NCBI RefSeq assembly: GCF_027921745.1
Contig: NC_079238.1
Location: forward strand, 3,658,001-3,722,000
DNA from: Schizosaccharomyces osmophilus
Taxonomy: Eukaryota > Ascomycota > Schizosaccharomycetes > Schizosaccharomycetales > Schizosaccharomycetaceae
Direction of reading: 5' to 3'
DNA: 64,000 nt
Part shown: positions 9,378-19,786 of the stretch, in pieces
Layout of the letters: every line of letters starts with the position of its first letter
Numbering within the stretch: position 1 is the stretch's first letter
Translations under genes and position numbers: made by a program
The notes under the pieces: model-generated
The model's input: the letters and a program-made list of their open reading frames with translations, nothing else
Databases searched by the model: none
Told to the model about the DNA's origin: nothing

Positions 9378-11138
9378 TTAATTTTTTTTAGCTGCATATA
9401 TGCCTATTCCATGATTTCGAATCAAATCAGCTAACGGAAGCTCATCTGCGTCATCTAGGTCGACATGGTAAGGTATATAACGTAAAAGCTGTAAGCCTTT
9501 CATATCTTCTTCGGACTGTAAAAGGGCGACAGGACATACTAGTATAGGAAAAGAAAGGGTATCCGAAGAAGCAACACCTGAGGATTCCTTCTCTGCTAAT
9601 TGGCTTTTAAAATAATCATCCCAAAAGAGGGATAAGGATTGTTCCTTAGAATAATTGTACAGTTGGACGACATCCACTGGACTAGAATTTGGACGAGCCA
9701 ACATCCATGTTGGTGCTGTATAAGTTCTCCAGTAGTATATTGTAGCCGGATGATGACTGACGGAAGCGTGGTTTAGTAAACCATTATCACGAAGTATCGA
9801 ACCAAGTTCTACAACAGAGGGAACCACTCCATTTTGGTGCATAATCCCATAAAATACTGACATAACAGTCGAGTAAATTATGAACAGCAACAGGAGAAAT
9901 CGCGACCTAATATGTTGAGCCGCAAACACTACATATAGAGAGACGGCGGGAAGTAGAAATCTGGCTTCTTGATGTGGAAAAATGGAGAGTACAGCTACCG
10001 GAAAAATCCAAAACCATGCATGAGCACTTCGCAGATTCCACAGTGAAAACACAAAGAGTAACGGACCACATAGAAGAGGAACGTTAACAAGGAAATGCTG
10101 ATTCTTGGAATGAATTCCGTGTAAGGCTAGATTTTCAACCCGAGAGTTATAACTTATATTGTTGAGAAGAGTAATTGTGAACTTTCCGTAAAACTTATAA
10201 TCTTCATAAACGCACAGTGAAGACACTAACACACATGAACAAATCATAAAGAAAATGTGCTTAAACAGCCTATAATGTTAGTAAAATCGTTGCAGATAAA
10301 ACGTACGAAAGCTTATTTTTCCTGTTAGTTTTTAACCATTGAAAACCGTAATAAACAAAAGGCACAAAAACGAATGCAAGAAAGGTAATTCTAGTAAAAA
10401 TACCGATCGTAGTGCTTATGGATGCTGCCGTTGACAATAAATAACTGCTCCTACTGTTCACCGACTGTAAATTGTGTTAGCAAGCATTTATTAAGCGAAT
10501 GGACATACAGAGACAGCCAGCTTTGATAGGAACATAATTGTCAGAAATGTAAACACGGTTTCCATAGAATTTGAGATAGTGTGAGTCTGGAAGCTACAAG
10601 CTAAAAATGATGAAGAATACAGAATTAAACACTTCCATTTTTTTGTTGGTGGAACAATCCTGGATATGCTAAAATCTGTTTATATTAGGGTCAGCACAAG
10701 AACATAGTTTATTGTGAGTATTGAGCAAGCCTAACTTACCAATAGCTAGAGACCACAAAAACATAGTGAATCTAGCTAACAGATATATAGTATCTGGTTT
10801 ACAAAATTCTTAAACTCGTTAGCCTTTATGTTGGAACATAAGGCATACCATGGCAAGTCGCTTTTGCAGTGTAAAACGCAGGTAGGAGCATAAGATACAA
10901 AGGAAGCATGGACCGAATTGGTTCTTCAGATGTGAATTCCCAAGGAAGCTCGACCTTCCAACCAAGATTTTTCCCTAACCTATTAGTGACAAGGCGTACA
11001 CCAAAGGCACTTACCGGCAATTATCTGTAACGACTGCAATTGCTCATCAGGATGAATGTATGAATTACTTTGAGATATCCAAAATCGAAAACATAATAAA
11101 AAGGCATAGATTATCATATACTTTCGATATTTCTGCAT
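9378..11138 (-). CDS. smp3: GPI mannosyltransferase 4 (Smp3 / PIG-Z)
   Basis: Six exons: 11015-11138, 10849-10974, 10740-10793, 10509-10675, 10307-10464 and 9378-10269, giving 506 aa. The five introns are 40, 55, 64, 44 and 37 nt, all with GTANGN donors. The spliced protein is an ER membrane GT22 mannosyltransferase that adds the fourth mannose to GPI precursors. The luminal catalytic HPDE motif is in exon 1 (YIHPDEQLQSLQIIAG), and PWEFTSEEPIRS follows in exon 2, as in Smp3 and not Gpi10. Later come THTISNSMET, GIFTRITFLAF and the conserved PHQEARFLLP. Many hydrophobic helices are visible. Each exon junction restores a family motif, so I trust the model, though the 54-nt exon 3 rests on splice consensus and frame. 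Confidence 0.9.
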
Positions 11139-11701
11139 CTTCGCTTACGTGGTGAGACGACAGGTGTGAAACCACAAGTGTTTGCTCTTATCAGCGTACA
11201 TTCCGACCAACTCAATTCTTATAATAATTTACAATACAGTATTTACTAATAAACTGTTTTCTTTCCTTTTCTACAATTGCTAATATTTTGTTATGTTAAA
11301 TAGATAGCTCGAGAATGACAGAAACCCATTTTTTTACCAAAAAGTTTTATTACTTAACAGAAGTGAAAAGCACCATCATATTAAATATGGTTCAAACGAT
11401 GTATAGTCTTTGACAGCATTAGAGTCAAATGCTGAGACTTCATAATTATTTTCAAACAGATAACTAGCTGAACGAACAAACATAAGAGGGGATAAGAAAA
11501 TAAAAAATAAGAAAAAAAAATAAGGAAAAGTAGAAACAAGAACAAGAACAGGAAAGGAACAAAAACAAACAAGGCGTGGTTAAAAACGTCTTTCAAATAA
11601 AGTTACAGTAAAAGAACACATGCATAAAGCACGTTTAGAAAAAATCTATGATGAAATAAAGAGAGCGTAGCAAAAAGATCATTATTCTTCCAAACTTTGT
11701 T
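11139..11701. other. smp3 promoter and prz1 3' UTR, with a purine-rich tract
   Basis: From about 11485 to 11575 the plus strand is almost all A and G (runs of A with scattered G). This makes a pyrimidine-rich stretch in the presumed prz1 3' UTR on the minus strand. The Phe/Leu-only open frame across it is low-complexity noise. The remainder is AT-rich promoter sequence for smp3. Confidence 0.5.
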
Positions 11702-13750
11702 TTACTCTTCGTCTAAAGCTTGATCATTTGTTTGCGTACTACTCCTTCGAGCAGGCGGAACGTTTATACCTCTATCCGCAGCAATCCTTAAACACTTTTG
11801 ACCAATTTCACTTTTATAGTGTCGATTTAAGGCATCCATTCTCGCAAACCGCTGGTGACAAGTAGGACATGCAAAAGCTTTTATACCGCTGTGCAGTTGC
11901 TCATGCCGCCGCTTATCATGTTGTCTTGCAAATGATTTTCCGCAAATCGAACATTGGAAAGGACGATAATTCGTATGAGTGTTCATATGACTTTTCAGGT
12001 TGTAAGCACGAGTAAACCTTTTTCCGCAATTAGGAAAAGAACAAACAAAATTACTTTCAGACTTTGTCATATTCTTTTTCCCTACCGAATCGTTAGCTAC
12101 TGAGATTTCAGAGCCAGTTATATTTAATGATCGACTCCGAGGACGAGTTGTATTTATTGACAAATGCTCCATTGAATTAGTAGGGTTACCGTCATTATTC
12201 TCATAATTATTCACATGATAACCTTCGTAATCACTAAAGTCCCTTTGATGTTTTTTCAGCAATTGCGGACCAACATTGTAAACATCCAACCGTGGGCCTG
12301 CGCTATTAGAACGACTTCGTCGCACGTCTCCTGAAACTACATCAGCTGATGAAGTGGGACTTTCACTGGCATTAAGCATTGAAGGATAGTTTGGTGCACC
12401 ACTCAACCTTTCACGATGTGCCAAAAAAGAATTGTGGTCTAGGTCGAAATCCTCAACAGATTTTGCCGGAGACGAGGGCACGACATTTATTTTTGGAGCT
12501 AGAAAAGAAGGCTCTTCTTCAACCTCCTTTTTTATTGTTGAAGTTTTTCCTTCGGTGACAGAATGGCTTTCCTGAGGAAAACCTAAATTGGGAATGGAAA
12601 TATTCTGAGGGCTACCATTGTTTTCAGAGTGTTCGTAATCAGCAGACTGAACGATAGCAGGAACGACGGGAAACGGGGTTAAACTGTTGGTTATCGAATT
12701 TCGATTAAGCGCTGCTTGATTTTGTCTAATCCCTTCTTCTTCGGCAGGAGATTGATTAGAAGGTTCTGCAGATGTTTCATGAACAAATGATGGTGTTGAA
12801 AGATTTGATAATACATCAGAAGGCTGAGATATGGTTTGACTAACAGCTTCGGCGTGCGGTTCTGCTGGAGCAAATCCTACACCCGCTGTGTTGCTCAAAA
12901 ATGTGGATGATGTATCGGGTTGCATATCTTCCGCAGGATCGATATTCAAATTTTCTGTAACGTACTCATTTTCATAAATATCAAAATTGGAAAAGTCTTG
13001 CTGCTCTGGTAATTCAAGATCATCCTCAATGGCAGAGGTCTGAGAAATAACGTCAACATAATTGAGATTATTCTCATCATCAAACAGGGTATTTGGAGAA
13101 CGTAAATAAGGTGAACTAGGGACTGAAAACGAAGATGCAGGTGTGTAAAAGGGTGATGGTGAGCGAGGTGAAGATATTGGAGAAGCAGAGTAATCACTCC
13201 GATTGCTTTGGACAGAAAGAAACTGAGACGAGTCGATCTCCCCAATTGGCAAGCTAGTATTGAATTCATACACGTTACCATGCGAGGATTTTGAAGGGAG
13301 AGGAGCTAAAAGCTCTGGAGATCGTGACGAGTCTACATTACCAGAAGGCTCTATATTATGAGCCATCCGAAATTGAGAAAATGGAGAAGAATGTACTTCA
13401 GAGTTAGACATATATGGATCAGAGCTAGAACCTTCCAAAAAAGCATCAGCATTTGATTGTGTAAAGCTAAAAAATGGAACACTTAAATCTGTTGGAGGCA
13501 TTCCCTGAGTAGTAGAATAGTTGCTTGAATGTGCTTTGGGCGAAACAGGTACTTCGGGGGCTAGATGATGAACCGAATCGCGATGCGAAGAAAAAGTAGA
13601 GGGAGTTAATTCGGATTCAAAGGTGTCTTGAAATAAAGGTAATAGCTCTGGTTGAAAAAGCCCATTAGGATTGGAAACCTCCTGGCTTTCATAGTACTCT
13701 TCCGGTGAGTCTGGGCTTTTGAAAGAATGGTTCATTGGATAACTGTTCAT
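11702..13750 (-). CDS. prz1: Calcineurin-responsive zinc-finger transcription factor Prz1
   Basis: One exon of 682 aa, close to the 681 aa I recall for S. pombe Prz1. ATG at 13750 (MNSYPMNHSF) is the first real start; the frame upstream offers only TTG. The first 560 residues are Ser/Pro/Asn-rich and low in complexity, with many SP sites suited to phosphorylation. Three C2H2-type fingers lie near residues 567-653: C-x4-C ending HMNTH, C-x2-C ending HEQLH, and C-x2-C ending H-x8-C. Family knowledge: calcium-activated calcineurin dephosphorylates Prz1, which then enters the nucleus and induces calcium-pump genes such as pmc1. PKINVV at residues 419-424 is the best PxIxIT-like calcineurin-docking candidate I see. 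Confidence 0.95.
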   Translation of the reverse strand: MNSYPMNHSFKSPDSPEEYYESQEVSNPNGLFQPELLPLFQDTFESELTPSTFSSHRDSVHHLAPEVPVSPKAHSSNYSTTQGMPPTDLSVPFFSFTQSNADAFLEGSSSDPYMSNSEVHSSPFSQFRMAHNIEPSGNVDSSRSPELLAPLPSKSSHGNVYEFNTSLPIGEIDSSQFLSVQSNRSDYSASPISSPRSPSPFYTPASSFSVPSSPYLRSPNTLFDDENNLNYVDVISQTSAIEDDLELPEQQDFSNFDIYENEYVTENLNIDPAEDMQPDTSSTFLSNTAGVGFAPAEPHAEAVSQTISQPSDVLSNLSTPSFVHETSAEPSNQSPAEEEGIRQNQAALNRNSITNSLTPFPVVPAIVQSADYEHSENNGSPQNISIPNLGFPQESHSVTEGKTSTIKKEVEEEPSFLAPKINVVPSSPAKSVEDFDLDHNSFLAHRERLSGAPNYPSMLNASESPTSSADVVSGDVRRSRSNSAGPRLDVYNVGPQLLKKHQRDFSDYEGYHVNNYENNDGNPTNSMEHLSINTTRPRSRSLNITGSEISVANDSVGKKNMTKSESNFVCSFPNCGKRFTRAYNLKSHMNTHTNYRPFQCSICGKSFARQHDKRRHEQLHSGIKAFACPTCHQRFARMDALNRHYKSEIGQKCLRIAADRGINVPPARRSSTQTNDQALDEE

Positions 13751-14785
13751 AATCAATGATATGTTTATGAAGTCAAAAGCATATATAAAATCCAGAGGAA
13801 TAAGGAAGACAGCCTTACTTTATTGATCGCAGTAGAGAAGGTATGTATATACAAAATGCCAAATCAAGTTTTCAGAGATGCTTCTTTCAGTAATAAATAT
13901 AAAATGATAGTTGAAAATCCTAAAACATCTGGATATTCTGCGAAAGTATATTCGGTAATGAAAAGGTTATTAACAAATTACAAGGTTGTAGAAGCAAACA
14001 TAAACGCGCAAAAGAAAAAGGATGAAGATATAACTACTTAACTGAAATGCTTTGAATTCCAAAATCGCCTTCGGTTGAGTAAGCAGACCTAAATTTGTAT
14101 GGGAATTACTGAAAACTGGTTCAAAGAAATTGGCGGCAAACTCAAAGAGAAAAACAATTCGAAAACCTAATTTTCAATAAAAAATAATATAAAAGATGCT
14201 TAACAAAAGGCGGTCTACTTCTTAGACCCAAATACGTTGATGTTGGTTAATTGTGGTAGTTCACATAAAGTACATTGTAAATCTTTTTGCGTAGTTTTAC
14301 TGGAGCTTTTGCTTACCGTAGGAAGAGTAGGTATTATAAAAAAAAAATATTCATTTTGCATTAAAATTTGGAAATATTAAGCATAAGCGAAAGGAATTTT
14401 TCTTGGCATTGATCTGATTATATGGAAGTTTAAAATATGGGCAGCAAGGCTAAATGATGTATCATGAAGAAACAAAGTAAAGTAAATTGAAATAACCTGG
14501 ATTGAAGCGCTGTGAGTATGTATTGAAGAAGAAAGAATCTACTTCCTTTGTATGATGAAGTGAAAAAGTATCGTCGTATATTATTAATTCATAATTTTCT
14601 TAGTGTTGTAAGTTTGTAGATAACTTCATCAAGAGTATAGCAAAGCATGTCTTCTCGAAAAGTAGTCAACGATTTTAACCTGTAAACAACTACTCCTTTT
14701 TTCACGCTGTCGATCGCTGAACAAAAATCTGGTACTGCGTGTTTCTCTCCGTAGGTAATCATCAATGTTTGCAAAATTGAGGCAG
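13751..14785. other. Long prz1 upstream region
   Basis: About 1 kb between the prz1 start and the stop of the PfkB gene, both minus strand. A long promoter or leader would suit a regulated transcription factor. A 72-codon plus-strand frame at 13823-14041 begins with TTG and has no signature. I see no RNA gene or repeat. Confidence 0.45.
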
Positions 14786-16063
14786 CTAAAATCCATGCTT
14801 GGTAATTTGACGGACAGCCTCAACTTCATGGTTCTGTAAATATTCGTAGTAATGCTTCAATCTTTGGAACGCCGATTCGCCATTCCAAAGATCGATTCCA
14901 TTCTCCGTCTTTGTAAGTTTAGGAAGTCCGTGCTGTTGTATAGAAAACGACGCTGCAACCGTAGCTTTGACACTAGATAGAACAATGTTTTTTGTTCTAT
15001 GATACTCCAAAATAAGGGCACCACAAAATGTATTACCGGCTCCTGTGGTATCTAGCACCGATCCTGGAGCCATGGGCACACAAGGAATATGAATGGCTTC
15101 TCGTTGAGCAACTACAGTATCTTGATGTGGGGCAGTTCGACTCGTAGAAGGAGCAATAAAGCACCCAGCTGATCCACATCGAAGAACCACCCAACCCTGT
15201 CCACTGCGGCCAATCTCCATTTCCTGAAGTGCATATACAAATTCTTCAGCCTTTTCCTTTGCCACCCGAATGTCAATTCCAAGTAGATTTGCTGCATCCA
15301 CTTCGTTTGGAGAAAAGATATCGCAGTACTTCATCGCTTTCTGGCATACTGGCCAAGCTTCAGGACAGCAGGATTCAGGAGTAGGCTCCCATATAACCTT
15401 AGGTCGATCTGTTAATGACCCGTATTTGGCGATTTCTTCACTCATGCCAATAAAGCTATTAGGGCTCGTGATAACGTGAATGGATTTGGAATCAAACGAG
15501 CCCGTTTCTAGCAAATCATGTGCTCGGATAGGCTTTTTCGGTGTAAGATATTCAAATAAACGTAAGCCACTGTTATGTACACGGTTATATCCATATGTAG
15601 TTTTACGTTCCGGTGTTTCCCGGTACACAATTCCTGTTTCAAGATTGTCTAGCTCATCCTTTACGCTTTCAGGAAAGTCAAATCCCTTGTCCGCGATCAT
15701 CCTCAATCGCTTGCTCTCAGCTGTAGAGCTCCAAATTCGGGCACCAACTAATGCTATCATTGCACAAGTTAGTTTGATTCGCTCAAAAACCGAACATAGT
15801 GTCACAAAATTCCTCAGGTCTAAGAATTGAAATGGGGTTTTCCTCTACCCATACAACTGTATCTCGAAGAATTCAGTTTACATAACGCTAACTGCTTACC
15901 AAAACTGCCTGCGCCTCCAATTACATCTCGAGTTTTCTTTCCTCCATCAAACTCAATTTCATCTATAATAAGCATTCCTGCCTTGTCAGAAATGCATGTT
16001 TCGAGTTTCGACGATCGACGTACCTGTAGAAACAAAATCAACCTCATTTTCTGGTGTCGACAT
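14786..16063 (-). CDS. PfkB-family carbohydrate kinase-like protein (Mak32-like)
   Basis: Three exons: 16024-16063, 15900-15977 and 14786-15753, giving 361 aa, close to budding-yeast Mak32. Splicing restores STGMLIIDEIEF and IGGAGSFALVGARIW, the family's N-terminal glycine signature. Intron 1 is GTACGT to GGCAG; intron 2 (146 nt) has branch ACTAAC and acceptor GATAG. The C-terminal signature reads LDTTGAGNTFCGAL: PfkB kinases normally have GAGD, where Asp is the catalytic base, so Asn here suggests weak or no sugar-kinase activity. Mak32 is linked in budding yeast to stability of the dsRNA killer toxin genome, but its biochemical role is unclear. I therefore give no enzymatic name. Confidence 0.85.
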
Positions 16064-16400
16064 TCTTTGTAATAGTTAAAAGAAACTATGAGTTTTGGGA
16101 TATAAAAGCAAAAGAAAATTAAAAGATCGATCGTTAAGTAGGGTCAGAGATATATGTATTATAGCCCCGTCATTGTATATGTAATACTAACAGGAATGAC
16201 AAAGTTCAAATAGTGAAATATAGTACAGGTGCGTTGATAAACAACTTAAAGCTTTAAGAATACGAAATCTATAATATATATGCAAGTAAGAAGGCGTATA
16301 GTTTTTTACTATTAATTATGCTATTTTGAAGAGCAACATTGCAGAACGAAAAGGTTTCACTGGATACTATGGTAAAGAAGCAAATAAAGAAAACTATCAC
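16064..16400. other. Intergenic at the join of two syntenic blocks
   Basis: A 337-nt AT-rich gap between the PfkB-like gene start and the MTAP stop. By my recollection of S. pombe gene names the neighbours on the two sides come from different cosmids here. I see no tRNA, LTR or repeat at the join. Confidence 0.4.
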
Positions 16401-17440
16401 TTAGTGCAATGCCTTCAATGATGGGAAAAGGAATTGCAATTTACGAAGAACATTCAAATCGCGATGTTTCAGATTTGTTTGAATGCCAGTCTGAACGGTT
16501 TCACGAAGGTTTTTGCCAATATGGCCAGCCAAGAGAGGGCCTTCGAGTTTTTCAATTGCTTCCATCAAGAAAAGCTTGGCGTTGTCACGGTTGTTGGCAA
16601 GATGCTTCATAACTGTTTCGACATTGACTGGTTCTTCATTAACACGCCAGCAGTCATAATCCTAGTATTGATTAGTTCACTATTCAATATTTGATAACAT
16701 TCAGAGTGAGAATGAATTACTTACAGTAGCCATGCACACTATTTGATAGGAGATTTCGGCTTCACGAGCTAGTTTGGCTTCAGGAATGACAGACATGTTA
16801 ATGACACTACCGCCCCAGCTTCTGTACAGGTTGCTTTCGGCACGAGTGCTGAATGCGGGGCCCTCCATGCACACTACGGTCAAGTCATCACTCTTGGTTT
16901 TAGAGTGAAGCTTGGCACCGTTTTGAAGAGATGAACCGCACTGGCTAAGAACTCCATATAGGTCCTGATCAAATGGATCACCGAAACTAACGTGAGCGAC
17001 GCATCCAGATTCAAAAAATGTATTTGGACGAGCACAAAGTGTTCGGTCAATGATTTGACTAGGGAGAACAAAGTCTTCGGGAGGAATTTCTTCACGAAGA
17101 GAACCTACAGCGCTGAAAGAGATGATGGCGTGAACCCCGATACTCTTCAAAGCGGCAATGTTTGCACGAGCAGGAACATCTGTAGGAATGTATGTATGGC
17201 CAACACCATGTCTAGCTAAAAATGCGATTAAAAATCCAGAAGCGGTACGAGCGATGGAAATGGGAGAAGCAGCAAATCCCCAAGGCTATGTTGTTAGATC
17301 TTATTTTACTTCCATCTTCCACTACTATAAATAGTTTCATCAATGCTTACTGTAACGGGATTAACTGTGTTAATCACTTCAAATCCTGGAAGATCATAAA
17401 ATCCGCTTCCTCCGATAATGCCGAGAAGAATGGGTGGCAT
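16401..17440 (-). CDS. S-methyl-5'-thioadenosine phosphorylase (MTAP)
   Basis: Three exons: 17351-17440, 16725-17285 and 16401-16661, giving 303 aa. Introns are GTAAGC with ATCTAAC...CATAG (65 nt) and GTAAGT with GAACTAAT...ACTAG (63 nt). The protein starts [19 protein letters not shown], the phosphate-binding start of MTAP/PNP family 2. It continues with [14 protein letters not shown] in exon 2 in place of the usual S-G-x-x-P segment, then [46 protein letters not shown] and [12 protein letters not shown]. It phosphorolyses methylthioadenosine, a by-product of polyamine synthesis, to adenine and methylthioribose-1-phosphate for methionine salvage. It is divergent from nmd3. Confidence 0.94.
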
Positions 17441-17617
17441 ATTCTGTTATAATTTTCTAAAGAGAGTACGCTTGAAGAAGGAAGCCGCAAATGGAAAGGT
17501 TTCTGAAGCACCAAAGGCTCTGTGCTTTGCAAGTGGTAGAAAGAGTAGAGGTGTAGTAAAGTTGTGTATGTTTACCAAACTGGAAATTTCTTTTGCAGTT
17601 GATATTGGACTTGATTT

Positions 17618-17648
<31 letters not shown>

Positions 17649-18032
17649 GAACAAAGAACAAAGAAAGACAAATTTTGTTTTACCTACTTCTGAAAGAGGC
17701 GCTTTTTTAAAGACGTGTAGTTTTCTTTGAGGCCGAACCCTTTTTAACTCGTAGGAGGAAACAAAATTAAACGAATATAAACATTTTTATTAAAAAATTT
17801 ATACAATTCAATATTTCTTTTTACATTACTAACCATACTTTCTGATGGTGACTCACTTGATGTCTCTTCGCTTAATGTGAGCTTATCTATAAGTTTAAAA
17901 AAGCGAGTTTCCAGTATAATTTCATGATGCTTTCAGTTTCTTTTTTTGTCTTTAGCCAACCTCAATCTTAAAAAATCCGTCTCTGGAAGTTGAGAATATT
18001 GGGGTTTTAATTAAATAAAAATAAAAGTAAAG
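17441..18032. other. Divergent promoter of MTAP and nmd3
   Basis: A 592-nt gap between two genes facing away from each other. It contains a long homopolymer of A (listed separately). No other signal stood out. Confidence 0.5.
17626..17648. repeat. Homopolymer (dA)23 tract, flanked by T run
   Basis: Twenty-three consecutive A residues directly follow a short T-rich run. Long poly(dA:dT) tracts exclude nucleosomes, and this one sits in the middle of the bidirectional promoter. Exact length may be affected by sequencing error. Confidence 0.9.
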
Positions 18033-19526
18033 ATGGATATTGACGGTGGAAATTTTGGCTATGCAATGGAGCCTGCACAGCCCACGGCTTCAAGAATTTT
18101 ATGTTGTGAATGTGGCGTCCCTACCGAGCCTAATGCGGCAGCAATGTGTATGGATTGTATCAAATTAAAAGTCGATGTTACAACCGGAATTACTCGTGAG
18201 GGTACCATCAATCACTGCCGTGAATGTGAACGTTACATGCAACCTCCAAACCATTGGATTTTGGCACCCAACGAATCTCGAGAGCTGATGGCCATTTGCT
18301 TGAAAAAACTTCGTGGCTTAAATCAGGTCCGGTTAATTGATGCTAACTTCATTTGGACCGAGCCTCATTCCAGAAGACTGAAGCTCAAGCTTACAGTCCA
18401 AAAAGAAGCTTTCACTAATACCATTTTACAACAGGCTTTTCAGGTTGAATTCGTTGTAAACAACACACAATGTCCTGACTGTGCTCGTACATACACCCCT
18501 CATATCTGGAGAGCAGTTGTTCAATGTCGTCAAAAGGTGCTCCATAAACGTACATTCTTGTATCTTGAACAAGTTATTCTGAAGAACCGTGCACATTTGG
18601 TTACTGTTAACATTAAAGAAACCAAGGATGGTATCGATTTTTTCTTTGCTCAAAGAGCCCACGCAACTAAGATGATTGAGTTCTTAAGTAGTGTTGTACC
18701 TATCCGCTTTAAGACCAGTGAAGAACTTATTAGTGAAGACTTCAAATCTAACACTGCCAATTATAAGTTTACATACTCTACTGAGATTGTACCCATTTGC
18801 AAGGAGGACCTCGTTTGCTTGCCCAAGCCGGTCGCTAAGGCACATGGTAGTATTGCGCAACTCGTCTTGTGTATCAAGGTTGGTCCTTCACTTCGTTTTA
18901 TGGATCCATTGACTTTGCATACTGCGGATATGTTGCCTGCTTCTTACTGGCGCTCACCCTTCCCTTCGTTGGCGGATCTTACTGAACTTACCGAGTTTAT
19001 TGTAGCCGACGTTGACTTCCTTGGTCCCACGAACGGAAAATACGCTCTTGCTGATGTTGAACTCATCAAGTCGTCTGATGGATCCACTCATATCACTCGT
19101 ACTCATCTTGGCTCCTTACTAAATGCAGGTGATACGGTCATGGGTTATCATTTATCTGTCACAAATTTCAATAATGAAGTTTTTGACACCTTAAAGGAAG
19201 AGACTATTCCTGAGATTGTGCTAGTCAAGAAAACCTTCCCTCGCAAAAGCAGGAACCGTAACTGGAAGCTTAAATCTATTGGCATGCAACAAGCTGAAGA
19301 CCTTAAAAAACAAGATGTTGACCGTCAAGAGCATGACTACGAAATATTCTTGCGCAATTTGGAAGAAGATCCTGAGCTTCGTCAAGGCGTTAATCTCTAT
19401 AAGAGTAACACTCCAAAGGCCTCAGCTAACGATGCTGAAATGGATGAGGAAGACGAAGTCGACGAAAATGTTCCTCCTATTTCTGTCGATGAACTTTTGG
19501 ATGATGTTGAGTCAATGCGTATTTAA
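18033..19526 (+). CDS. nmd3: 60S ribosomal subunit nuclear export adaptor Nmd3
   Basis: One exon of 497 aa, near the length I recall for S. pombe Nmd3. The N-terminal zinc-binding region has the repeated CxxC pairs: CCECGVPTEP, MCMDC, CRECERYM and CPDCARTY. The middle part forms the conserved eIF5A-like and OB-like domains that contact the 60S subunit. The C-terminus is acidic (EMDEEDEVDENVPP) and ends in a Leu/Val-rich stretch (SVDELLDDVESMRI) in the place of the Crm1-dependent nuclear export signal. Nmd3 binds pre-60S particles in the nucleus and recruits Crm1 for export. Start at 18033 is the first ATG, in context AAAG-ATGG. Confidence 0.97.
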   Translation: MDIDGGNFGYAMEPAQPTASRILCCECGVPTEPNAAAMCMDCIKLKVDVTTGITREGTINHCRECERYMQPPNHWILAPNESRELMAICLKKLRGLNQVRLIDANFIWTEPHSRRLKLKLTVQKEAFTNTILQQAFQVEFVVNNTQCPDCARTYTPHIWRAVVQCRQKVLHKRTFLYLEQVILKNRAHLVTVNIKETKDGIDFFFAQRAHATKMIEFLSSVVPIRFKTSEELISEDFKSNTANYKFTYSTEIVPICKEDLVCLPKPVAKAHGSIAQLVLCIKVGPSLRFMDPLTLHTADMLPASYWRSPFPSLADLTELTEFIVADVDFLGPTNGKYALADVELIKSSDGSTHITRTHLGSLLNAGDTVMGYHLSVTNFNNEVFDTLKEETIPEIVLVKKTFPRKSRNRNWKLKSIGMQQAEDLKKQDVDRQEHDYEIFLRNLEEDPELRQGVNLYKSNTPKASANDAEMDEEDEVDENVPPISVDELLDDVESMRI

Positions 19527-19786
19527 GATATTTTTTGGGGTTAAAATAAATTTTGGCTAAAGGTGCTAGGTGATCTGTCCTTTTGGTAATTAATAGGTTT
19601 AGGTTAAAATTATTAATTTTTAAAAACATGTTTTACTTTCAGAATCTTGAAGTATTCAGTAATACCATATTGTATAGATATTTTAGAAATTACAAGGATG
19701 AAACTGTGAAGATAAAGGATATATTATATCTACAAAAAGGTAACAGATTCACGTCGATAATCAACGAAAAGCAAACAAGGTAAGGT

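Noticed and set aside
11381-11596. Minus-strand frame full of Phe and Leu
   Set aside because: It is the translation of a purine/pyrimidine-biased low-complexity tract in the prz1 3' UTR.
13823-14041. 72-codon plus-strand frame upstream of prz1
   Set aside because: It starts with TTG, lysine-rich AT-driven composition, no homology recognised.
16401-17219. Several plus-strand frames antisense to MTAP
   Set aside because: They are shadows of the minus-strand MTAP coding sequence.
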